Assembly (NCBI GenBank): GCA_021158865.1
Contig: JAGGSX010000015.1
Coordinates: forward strand, 1-6,817
Length of the DNA: 6,817 nucleotides
From: Thermoplasmata archaeon
GTDB lineage: Archaea; Thermoplasmatota; E2; UBA202; JdFR-43
Direction of reading: 5' to 3'
Positions 1 through 5,265 of the stretch are shown in pieces (positions within the stretch are counted from its first letter, which is position 1; each line of letters starts with the position of its first letter). Below the pieces are notes generated by a model that saw only the letters and a list, made by a program, of their open reading frames with translations, did no database searches and had not been told where the DNA came from. The translations under genes were made by a program, and so were the position numbers.

Positions 1-101
1 GCTATTCTATGGCTTGATGACATGCCTTTATACTTGCTGGAGGAGAATTTAAAGATACAACAACTGAATATTCAATTCAAACTATAAAATGGTCTCACAT
101 A

Positions 102-671
102 TTATTCCAAATATACTTTTGTCATCGTAACTTTATCAAGAATATCATTTTCTGGCCAATTTGGCATACCATTATGGCTGGTAGTATGGTCGGGATCCAA
201 ACTTGCTATAGCTCGAACAACGTCCATACCTTTCACAACTTTTCCAAATACTGCATATTGTCCATCCAGTTCATGCTGTGGACCAACACAGATATAAAAT
301 TGACTTGATGCACTATTTGGGTCGCTTGTTCTTGCCATTCCTACTGCTCCATCATCATGCTTTAAATTTGGACTTACTTCAAGTTTTATTGTTCCATAAG
401 GACTTGGTTTGTATGTTCCATTTGGATAGAATGCTCCTCCTTGAATAACAAAATTATTGACTATGCGATGAAAAATTAAACCATTATAAAAGCTGTCATT
501 TACAAGTCTTTTGAAATTTGAAGTAGTTATTGGAGCTTCATTTTCAAAAAGTTTTATTTTTATTTCTCCCATTCCAGTTTCAATGACAACTATGTTTTTC
601 TCGCCTTTATTTTTCACACATCCTGTCAGAAAAATTGCAAGAACAATAGCTATTATCATAAATTTTTTCAT
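102..671 (-). CDS. Cyclophilin-type peptidyl-prolyl cis-trans isomerase, predicted membrane-anchored lipoprotein
   Basis: This protein of 189 aa should catalyse cis-trans isomerisation of X-Pro bonds in proteins outside the cytoplasmic membrane. Residues 1-18 form a lipoprotein-type signal: basic MKKF, a hydrophobic stretch, then LTGC with C18 as the predicted lipidated cysteine. The cyclophilin domain fills about residues 27-189. Visible family motifs are FHRI (F67-H68-R69), VIQGG (75-79, with Q77), MART (112-115), SQFYI (123-127) and VFGKVV (141-146). R69, Q77, M112, Q124 and F125 match active-site positions of human cyclophilin A. The tryptophan that binds cyclosporin there appears replaced by E134. 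Its ATG lies 29 nt after the stop of the upstream dehydrogenase-like gene. No Shine-Dalgarno sequence precedes it, but TATA-like sequence does, so it may have its own leaderless transcript. Family assignment is firm; lipidation is inferred from the lipobox. Confidence 0.93.
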   Translation of the reverse strand: MKKFMIIAIVLAIFLTGCVKNKGEKNIVVIETGMGEIKIKLFENEAPITTSNFKRLVNDSFYNGLIFHRIVNNFVIQGGAFYPNGTYKPSPYGTIKLEVSPNLKHDDGAVGMARTSDPNSASSQFYICVGPQHELDGQYAVFGKVVKGMDVVRAIASLDPDHTTSHNGMPNWPENDILDKVTMTKVYLE

Positions 672-691
672 AAGATGAAATTATTTAAAAA

Positions 692-698
692 ATTAATA
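692..698 (-). promoter_or_regulatory. Possible TATA box for the cyclophilin gene
   Basis: On the minus strand the 29-nt gap before the cyclophilin gene is almost pure A/T. It contains TATTAAT centred about 24 nt upstream of the ATG at 671, the spacing expected for an archaeal leaderless transcript. No ribosome binding site is visible between it and the start. In such AT-rich DNA a match can occur by chance, and the gene could also be read through from the upstream dehydrogenase-like gene. Confidence 0.3.
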
Positions 699-700
699 CT

Positions 701-1432
701 TTATGCTTTTTTAATCATAAATGCATTATCAATTGGCTCATAACCCAAATCTTTTTTTGCATTGCTTATGCTCCAGAAACTTCTGTCATTATTTGAAACG
801 CCATAGTATATTCCAAATTTAACATCTGCTTCAATGCTTTTTTTAAATAACTGTATCAAATCACGATGGCTGAGCCATGTAGCTGTCAGTCTTTCACTTT
901 TTGTTGGGTCATCGTCTTCTGTTACACTCCCGAGACGCAAGCAAATTGAGCTTATTCCGTAAATTTCATAAAATTGTCTTGCTATTGCTTCACCAAATAC
1001 TTTGCTTGTTGCATAATAGCTGTCTGGCCTTATATGAAGAGATGGCATTATTTTTATTTTCCCATCATAAATTCCCTCTATTTTTTCATACCCTCCAGTA
1101 ACATGATTCGAGCTTGCAAAAACTACTTTTGGGATTTTGAATATATTGGCTATCTCATATATATTGCGTGTGGCAATTATATTATTCTTCAAAATAGATT
1201 CCCAGGTAGCATTTAATCTTTTATCTGCTGCAAGATGAATTATAACATCTATGCTATCTATCTTATCAAAAATTTTTTTTAAATGAGCATAGTCGGATAA
1301 ATCTGCCCTATAATATCTTTCCCTTATGATATCAATTCTGTCTATTCCATATAATTCATACTCATTCAAGTTGTTCATCAAAATTTTTCCTATCAATCCT
1401 TCTGAGCCAGTTATGACAACTTTCTTTACCAT
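701..1432 (-). CDS. NAD(P)-dependent sugar dehydrogenase/epimerase-like protein (extended SDR; uronate dehydrogenase / Azf-like)
   Basis: This protein of 243 aa is an extended short-chain dehydrogenase. The N-terminus has the Rossmann glycine motif G9-x-x-G12-x-x-G15. D44-L45 follows the third strand, HLAA (66-69) the fourth, and the active site is Y140-x-x-x-K144 with S107/S108 upstream. The FASSNHV segment (105-111), WLSHRD (186-191), YYGVSNNDRSFW (209-220) and LGYEP (229-233) recall bacterial uronate dehydrogenases and haloarchaeal NAD-dependent glucose-6-phosphate dehydrogenase (Azf). Oxidation of a sugar or sugar acid at C1 is therefore more likely than 4-epimerisation, but the substrate cannot be read from sequence. 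I chose the ATG at 1432 because it begins immediately before the first Rossmann strand. An in-frame ATG at 1489 would add 19 residues that run across the divergent promoter region. It is divergent from the caspase-like gene and followed by the cyclophilin gene. Confidence 0.85.
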   Translation of the reverse strand: MVKKVVITGSEGLIGKILMNNLNEYELYGIDRIDIIRERYYRADLSDYAHLKKIFDKIDSIDVIIHLAADKRLNATWESILKNNIIATRNIYEIANIFKIPKVVFASSNHVTGGYEKIEGIYDGKIKIMPSLHIRPDSYYATSKVFGEAIARQFYEIYGISSICLRLGSVTEDDDPTKSERLTATWLSHRDLIQLFKKSIEADVKFGIYYGVSNNDRSFWSISNAKKDLGYEPIDNAFMIKKA

Positions 1433-1500
1433 AATTGTTAAAAAATATGTGCTAAAAAATTTTGGGGTAATGTTTATATCTTTCCTCATTTTTATTGTAT
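1433..1500. promoter_or_regulatory. Divergent intergenic promoter region
   Basis: These 68 nt separate two divergent genes and must hold the promoter of the caspase-like gene and probably that of the dehydrogenase-like gene. The plus-strand element is described separately. On the minus strand an A4T6A run (about 1453-1463) is centred roughly 25 nt upstream of the ATG at 1432, a weak TATA-like candidate for a leaderless start. Alternatively GATATAAAC (1480-1472), the reverse face of the plus-strand TATA element, would place a start near 1450 with a short leader. No Shine-Dalgarno motif is seen on either side. No operator-like palindrome was recognised. Confidence 0.45.
1472..1480 (+). promoter_or_regulatory. 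Probable TATA box of the caspase-like gene
   Basis: GTTTATATC contains the core TTTATAT (1473-1479), centred about 25 nt before the ATG at 1501. Archaeal TATA boxes sit about 26 nt upstream of the transcription start, so the mRNA is expected to begin at or next to the start codon (leaderless). This agrees with the absence of any ribosome binding site in the T-rich 1481-1500 stretch. Confidence 0.5.
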
Positions 1501-3141
1501 ATGAAATGGATTAAATTCATTGTCATAATTTCTATAATTTTTGTATCTATTTCTGTAGGAAATAATCCAATGAATCAGCAGAATGAAAAAATTGATAAAA
1601 TTGCTGATGAAGAAATAAATGCAGGCAATGGAACACAATACTGGGCTCTTATAGTAGCTGTTGGCATTTATGCAAATAATCCTGATATGAATCGCCCGAG
1701 CATGCTTACTGCTGCCGATAATCTCTACAAAACATTACTTGTGTCTCCTTGGTGGAATTCCAGCCATATAAAAGTCATAAAAGGAGAAAATGCCACGGTT
1801 TTAAATATAATGGCTGGATTTAAATGGCTTTCTGACAATGCCAATGAAAATGATATTTGCTTGATTTATTTGACAACACATGGCTTTCCAATAATTTTTG
1901 ATTTCCCACCAAGAGATGAAATAGATGGCATGGATGAGGCTCTGGCGGCGTATCGCGGCTTCCTGCCTTTTCCCAGTCCATGGAGTTGGGAACCACTGGC
2001 AAATCCATTTGGGATAATAACTGATGATGAGATAAATTTCATGCTCAATAGAATAAATGCAAAAGGTATATGCATGATTGTTGACAGCTGTCATAGTGGA
2101 GGATTCAATGACAACTGGAGCTATGCGAAAGGATATGATATGGCTTATGAAATTGGAAGTGATTTGAAAGGACGCAATAGAGTTGTTCTCACATCTGTTA
2201 GAGAAGATGAAATTTCTTATGGCTCGCTATTTTCAAATGCCATAATAAATGGGCTGGAAGGATATGCTGATTCAAATAATGATAACCTTTGCTCTGCTGA
2301 AGAATCATTTTATTATGCAAGGAGCAGAATATTAAATGAAACAAAGGGCATGCACCCTCAGATGTTTGATGATTATCTTGGAGAGCTGATATTAACACAA
2401 ATTGAAATGCCTCCTTCAATTCCTAAATTGAGTGGAAATGAAACAGGAAAAACAAATGTAAGCAATGTTTATCATATTGTTTCTTCTGACCCAGAAAATG
2501 ATAAAATAAAGTATAAAATCGACTGGGGAAATGGAATAGAAGAAACAAATTATTTCAATTCTGGAGAATGCATAGAATTGCATCATTCATGGGAAAAAGA
2601 AGGAACTTATACCATTAAAGCCAGAGCAATTGATGAATATGGTGCTGAAAGCGAGTGGAATGATAGCACAGTTGTTACAATGGCTTATCTCTATCATAAA
2701 GTTGACCAGAGACAGGTTGAGCGAGGCTATGCATATTTATTGAATGATACAAGATGGCTTGCTCAATCTTTTATACCAAATGTGAGTAAAATTGATAAAA
2801 TTGACCTTGGATTAATATCATGGCAAGAAGGCTATGACGTTATTCTCCAATTGAAAGATTCCTTAAATGGAAATGTGCTGGCAGAAGATTTTGAAAAAAT
2901 TAATCCATCTTCAAATTGGGCAACATGGACAACTCAATGGATTAGCTTCAATATAAAAGCCAATTTAACGCTTGGAAGAGAATATTATATTGTATGCCAC
3001 AGTTCAAAGCCAGGGTGGGGGGTTGCATGGGTTACATCTGAAAATGATGCATATAAAAATGGAGTTTTTTATAATTCTTACAATGGCAATAACTGGAATT
3101 CCCTATCAATAGATGCATGCTTTGTAACTTATGGGCAATAA
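1501..3141 (+). CDS. Secreted caspase/metacaspase-like cysteine protease with PKD-like and C-terminal sandwich-like domains
   Basis: This predicted extracellular clan CD cysteine protease has 546 aa. Residues 1-20 are a signal peptide (MKWIKF, then a hydrophobic run) without a lipobox. The caspase-like domain spans about 46-300: strand ALIVAVGIY (49-57), LTTHG with catalytic H127, and IVDSCHSGG with nucleophile C197. DSCHSG is typical of metacaspase/C14-type enzymes rather than legumains. D195, and possibly D73, could form an acidic S1 pocket favouring Arg/Lys. An Asp/Asn-rich loop (257-268) fits an EF-hand pattern. Residues about 304-394 form a PKD-like domain (SDPENDKIKYKIDWGNG, then HHSWEKEGTY and AIDEYGAESEW). 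Residues about 397-546 form a beta-rich domain (LAQSF, REYYIVC, ending in FVTYG) that I associate with archaeal secreted proteins. There is no C-terminal anchor. I preferred the ATG at 1501 over an in-frame TTG at 1495. The natural substrate is unknown. Confidence 0.88.
   Translation: MKWIKFIVIISIIFVSISVGNNPMNQQNEKIDKIADEEINAGNGTQYWALIVAVGIYANNPDMNRPSMLTAADNLYKTLLVSPWWNSSHIKVIKGENATVLNIMAGFKWLSDNANENDICLIYLTTHGFPIIFDFPPRDEIDGMDEALAAYRGFLPFPSPWSWEPLANPFGIITDDEINFMLNRINAKGICMIVDSCHSGGFNDNWSYAKGYDMAYEIGSDLKGRNRVVLTSVREDEISYGSLFSNAIINGLEGYADSNNDNLCSAEESFYYARSRILNETKGMHPQMFDDYLGELILTQIEMPPSIPKLSGNETGKTNVSNVYHIVSSDPENDKIKYKIDWGNGIEETNYFNSGECIELHHSWEKEGTYTIKARAIDEYGAESEWNDSTVVTMAYLYHKVDQRQVERGYAYLLNDTRWLAQSFIPNVSKIDKIDLGLISWQEGYDVILQLKDSLNGNVLAEDFEKINPSSNWATWTTQWISFNIKANLTLGREYYIVCHSSKPGWGVAWVTSENDAYKNGVFYNSYNGNNWNSLSIDACFVTYGQ
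2269..2304 (+). other. EF-hand-like calcium-binding loop inside the caspase-like domain
   Basis: This encodes residues 257-268, DSNNDNLCSAEE. Positions 1, 3, 5, 9 and 12 of the loop are D257, N259, D261, S265 and E268, matching the ligand pattern of a canonical 12-residue EF-hand loop. It is followed by a probable helix (SFYYARSRI). Calcium binding is an inference from the pattern. The loop lacks the usual Gly at position 6 (N262) and has Leu at position 7 and Cys at 8. Confidence 0.5.
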
Positions 3142-3146
3142 AAATA
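3137..3146 (-). terminator. Possible T-rich terminator of the exosome operon
   Basis: Immediately after the pcc1 stop codon the minus strand reads TATTTTTATT. Archaeal transcription often ends at short U-rich runs without a hairpin. The stretch overlaps the last codon and stop of the convergent caspase-like gene, so terminating here would keep the operon transcript almost free of antisense overlap with that gene. Confidence 0.35.
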
Positions 3147-3365
3147 TTAAGCATGCTCCAGCAATTGCTCCAGCATGTTACTCCATATTATAAAAGAATT
3201 TGCAGCAGCTCTCAGGCTTGAAATATTTTTTGCTTTTATGTTTATTATGAAATTATTTTTATCCAGAGAAAAATCAACTTTTGCATTTGGCATTGCCTCT
3301 GGCCTCATTGAATGATATAATATATGGCTGTATTTGCTCTCGATTAATATTTTCAGGGAGTGCAT
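3147..3365 (-). CDS. pcc1: KEOPS complex subunit Pcc1
   Basis: This small protein of 72 aa resembles Pcc1, the dimerising subunit of the KEOPS complex (with Kae1, Bud32, Cgi121). KEOPS makes N6-threonylcarbamoyladenosine at position 37 of ANN-decoding tRNAs. The family pattern is visible as an N-terminal strand, the RPE segment (21-23) after a helix, strands DFSLD and FIINIKAKN, and the signature SSLRAAANS (49-57) leading into a C-terminal helix. It is at the short end for the family (around 80 aa). The ATG overlaps the rpoP stop codon as TAATG. No clear Shine-Dalgarno sequence is present, so translation by reinitiation is likely. It is the last gene of the operon and ends 5 nt from the stop of the convergent protease gene. 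The last codons hold a 12-nt tandem repeat. Confidence 0.82.
   Translation of the reverse strand: MHSLKILIESKYSHILYHSMRPEAMPNAKVDFSLDKNNFIINIKAKNISSLRAAANSFIIWSNMLEQLLEHA
3152..3177. repeat. Hairpin-forming 12-nt tandem repeat at the convergent gene junction
   Basis: CATGCT (3152-3157) pairs with AGCATG (3172-3177). Inside, after a CC/CC mismatch, AGC pairs with GCT around an AATT loop. The same DNA contains GCTCCAGCA twice (3155-3163 and 3167-3175), 12 nt apart. On the minus strand it encodes the MLEQ-LLEH tail of Pcc1. On the plus strand it lies just downstream of the protease stop. It could help end or stabilise the protease mRNA, or be only a coding duplication. Confidence 0.35.
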
Positions 3366-3505
3366 TATCTTGCTTTTGTTTCTTTTGCCGTTGGAGGGCG
3401 CTCTTTATAAAAAATTTTGCTTCCACAAAACGGGCATCTTATTCCCATTCTTTCCGAATCTATTTCAACAACTTTTCCGCATTTTCCACATCTATAACTT
3501 ATCAT
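3365..3505 (-). CDS. rpoP: DNA-directed RNA polymerase subunit P (Rpo12)
   Basis: This is the 46-aa zinc-ribbon subunit P of archaeal RNA polymerase, equivalent to eukaryotic Rpb12/Rpc10, which helps hold the Rpo3-Rpo10-Rpo11 assembly platform together. Translating from the ATG at 3505 gives MISYRCGKCGK at the start. The zinc-binding cysteine pairs are C6-x-x-C9 and C24-x-x-C27, followed by KIFYKERPPTAKETKAR, the typical basic tail ending in KAR. The ATG overlaps the rpl37ae stop as ATGA, and its own stop shares one base with the pcc1 ATG. GGTGA and GGAG lie just upstream of the start. Length and motif spacing are normal for the family. The gene is easily missed because of its size. Confidence 0.93.
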   Translation of the reverse strand: MISYRCGKCGKVVEIDSERMGIRCPFCGSKIFYKERPPTAKETKAR

Positions 3506-3777
3506 GCTCCTTCACCCAATATGCCTTTAATGCTTTTTTCAACTTCCCTTCCAGATGTTGTTGTCGGCAGATATGCGCCGCCGGCAAATTTTGCGCCGCA
3601 ACTCCTGCATACCCATATTCCTGTGCTTACACGTCTTACTTTCTTTTTTCCACATCTTGGACAGACATGCCACTGATGCTGTTTTTCTTCAATCTTTCTC
3701 AACTTATGCCTTATCTTGACTCCATATCTCGGACCAAATCGAGCTGCTGCCTTGCCTTTTTTTGTTCTTTTTGCCAT
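3502..3777 (-). CDS. rpl37ae: Large ribosomal subunit protein L37Ae (eL43)
   Basis: This 91-aa zinc-ribbon ribosomal protein belongs to the large subunit. It has the basic N-terminus MAKRTKKGKAAARFGPRYG and the linker IRHKLRKIE. The zinc finger is C39-PR-C42 and C57-RS-C60, followed by KFAGGAYLPTTTSG and a short acidic C-terminus; all are conserved in the archaeal/eukaryotic family. The ATG lies 2 nt beyond the rrp42 stop. GGAGG inside the last rrp42 codons (GCTGGAGGGCTAA) is a good Shine-Dalgarno at proper distance, which fixes the start. The adjacent rpoP start overlaps its stop. Presence of all four cysteines argues for a functional zinc-containing form. Confidence 0.97.
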   Translation of the reverse strand: MAKRTKKGKAAARFGPRYGVKIRHKLRKIEEKQHQWHVCPRCGKKKVRRVSTGIWVCRSCGAKFAGGAYLPTTTSGREVEKSIKGILGEGA

Positions 3778-3779
3778 TT

Positions 3780-4559
3780 TTAGCCCTCCAGCAATTTCCT
3801 TATTTTCTTAGCATGTATTTGTCCCCTCTTTATATTATTTTTTATTTCATCTATTATAAAACTGCCAGATAATCCTTTCTGCATTGCTCTTATGTCTCCA
3901 TTAGCATCAGTTGCAACTGTAAAACGTGCCTCCGCAACTTGCTCTTCCTCTAAATTCGGATCAACAACTATTGCATCCCCAAATTTTACAAATGTGCAAC
4001 TTACTGGTGGTAAATTAATTGGCAATGGCAAATTTTCCCCAAGTTCATATCTCTCATTTGGAATTACAGCATTTTGTAAAGCCGCAGAAGCCGCCAATGA
4101 GCCAGCATCAAATAAATTGCCATCATAATCTAAAACATGAATATCGATAAAAACAATCCATACTTTCTCTCCCGGTTCAATAGCAAGTTTGTCCAGTTGG
4201 ATATATTCTGATTCTCTTATGCCTCTATCTATAACTCTTGCAATTTCAATTGCATCTGGTTTTGGAGGACCGGGTTCAAATTCTGGTGATGCCAAAGGAG
4301 GCAATTCCACTGAAGTTGTCATTGCACCTTCTTCTGGCGAGTCAGGATATGGCTCCCCCACTTCAAGTTTTATTCCAGCCATAACAGTTGTATTTCCTAT
4401 TTTTACCATTGCAGAACCTTCTGCATTTCTCAGCACTTCCCTATCTATTTTTATCTCACGATATTCATCAAAATCTCTTCCATCTGCTCTTTTCCCTTCT
4501 TTTGCTAAACTGATGAGATAATCCCTTTTAACAGCCGATATTCTTCCAGTTATATCCAT
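3780..4559 (-). CDS. rrp42: Exosome complex component Rrp42 (non-catalytic RNase PH-like ring subunit)
   Basis: This protein of 259 aa is the RNase PH-like partner of Rrp41; three Rrp41-Rrp42 dimers form the hexameric ring of the archaeal exosome. The characteristic start GKRADGRDFDEYR (22-34), GNTTVMAGIK (55-64), the Rrp42-specific insert PYPDSPEEG (70-78) and ARVIDRGIRES (107-117) are clear. The position of the catalytic aspartates in Rrp41 (D173 and D179) is here EEQVAEAR: E206 and R212 replace them. The subunit is therefore inactive, as known for the family, and contributes RNA binding and ring structure. The ATG is 4 nt after the rrp41 stop, with GGGGTGA overlapping that stop as Shine-Dalgarno. 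Length is normal. Confidence 0.97.
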   Translation of the reverse strand: MDITGRISAVKRDYLISLAKEGKRADGRDFDEYREIKIDREVLRNAEGSAMVKIGNTTVMAGIKLEVGEPYPDSPEEGAMTTSVELPPLASPEFEPGPPKPDAIEIARVIDRGIRESEYIQLDKLAIEPGEKVWIVFIDIHVLDYDGNLFDAGSLAASAALQNAVIPNERYELGENLPLPINLPPVSCTFVKFGDAIVVDPNLEEEQVAEARFTVATDANGDIRAMQKGLSGSFIIDEIKNNIKRGQIHAKKIRKLLEG

Positions 4560-4563
4560 CTTT

Positions 4564-5265
4564 TCACCCCTTATATTTTTTCATTAAAGCTTCCTTCTGC
4601 AATTTTGAAACATATTTTGCTCCTTTCAATGCAAGTTCCAATGCTTCTTCAAATTCTTTATATGTTAGATGCCCGTCCATCTGGAGCAATAAAATTTCCT
4701 CGCTACGAGGAGAAATTGCTATTGGCAGGTCAGCATCTCCCTGCTGGTCTTCCTCTGCAGATAAATCCAAAACAACAACTCCATCAACTTTACCAGCAGC
4801 ACACGCAACAGGTATATCACGCATTGGGATGCCGGCGTCCGCCAGCGCTACTGCTGCTGCTGTTATTCCTGCACATCTTGTCCCCGCTTCTGCATCTAAA
4901 ACTTCGATATTCACATCTATTGTTGTTCTTGGAAAGAGTTCTGTAAATATCACATTCTCTAAAGCTTCAGATGTTACTTTAGATATTTCCGTGCTACGCC
5001 TATCTGGACCAGGTCTTTTTCTCTCCTTAACACTGAATGAAGCCATATTATATCTGGCATTTACAAGTGCTTTAGTGGGGTCTTGAATATGCCTTGGAAT
5101 GGCTTCTCTTGGTCCATAAACTGCTGCCAGAACTTTATTTCCTCCCCATTCTAAATAACAGGAGCCATCTGCTCTATACAATACACCTGCTTCAATTTTT
5201 ATAGGGCGTAATTCATCTGGTTTTCTTCCATCAATTCTTAGCCCATCTTTTATTAATTCACTCAT
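4564..5265 (-). CDS. rrp41: Exosome complex catalytic component Rrp41 (RNase PH-like)
   Basis: This protein of 233 aa is the catalytic subunit of the archaeal exosome. It degrades RNA 3' to 5' using phosphate and can add heteropolymeric tails from nucleoside diphosphates in the reverse reaction. Family motifs are GLRIDGRKPDELRP (8-21), NARYNMASFS (69-78), the basic KERKRPGPDRRSTE segment (80-93) with phosphate-site arginines R89/R90, and DAEAGTRCAGITAA (124-137). The catalytic acidic motif EDQQGDADLP has D173 and D179, equivalent to the paired aspartates of bacterial PNPase. All expected catalytic residues are present. The ATG overlaps the end of rrp4 by 8 nt, with GAGGGAG as ribosome binding site inside rrp4. 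Length is normal. Confidence 0.97.
   Translation of the reverse strand: MSELIKDGLRIDGRKPDELRPIKIEAGVLYRADGSCYLEWGGNKVLAAVYGPREAIPRHIQDPTKALVNARYNMASFSVKERKRPGPDRRSTEISKVTSEALENVIFTELFPRTTIDVNIEVLDAEAGTRCAGITAAAVALADAGIPMRDIPVACAAGKVDGVVVLDLSAEEDQQGDADLPIAISPRSEEILLLQMDGHLTYKEFEEALELALKGAKYVSKLQKEALMKKYKG

Noticed and set aside
14..67. C/D-box sRNA-like pattern: TTGATGA at 14-20 and CTGA at 64-67, about the right length for an archaeal C/D guide RNA
   Set aside because: The C box has a pyrimidine at its first position, no convincing internal D'/C' pair is present, and the flanks do not form a terminal stem.
1..87. Plus-strand frame open from the left edge to TAA at 85-87 (28 codons), a possible C-terminus of a gene convergent with the cyclophilin gene
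   Set aside because: An open run of 28 codons is expected by chance in one of six frames. The peptide has no recognisable motif, and adjacent frames look equally plausible in composition.
1433..1489. N-terminal extension of the dehydrogenase-like protein starting at the ATG at 1489
   Set aside because: It would cover most of the divergent promoter and add 19 residues before the Rossmann strand. The ATG at 1432 sits exactly where the family normally begins.
1495..1500. TTG start for the caspase-like protein, two codons upstream of the ATG
   Set aside because: The ATG at 1501 fits the TATA spacing and gives a normal signal peptide (MKWIKF). Nothing supports the rarer TTG.
1930..1995. GC-rich patch in the caspase-like gene, considered as an insertion
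   Set aside because: It encodes a Trp/Pro/Ala-rich segment before IITDDE that reads as part of the domain; the frame is intact and no repeats flank it.
3281..3783. Long plus-strand frames opposite pcc1, rpoP and rpl37ae
   Set aside because: They lie antisense to three well-recognised genes, have no motifs, and are rich in Phe/Ser/Cys as expected of shadows of Lys/Glu/Ala-rich genes.
4189..5086. Plus-strand frames opposite rrp42 and rrp41
   Set aside because: They are antisense shadows of conserved exosome genes, with low-complexity Ser/Leu/Ala composition and no start signals.
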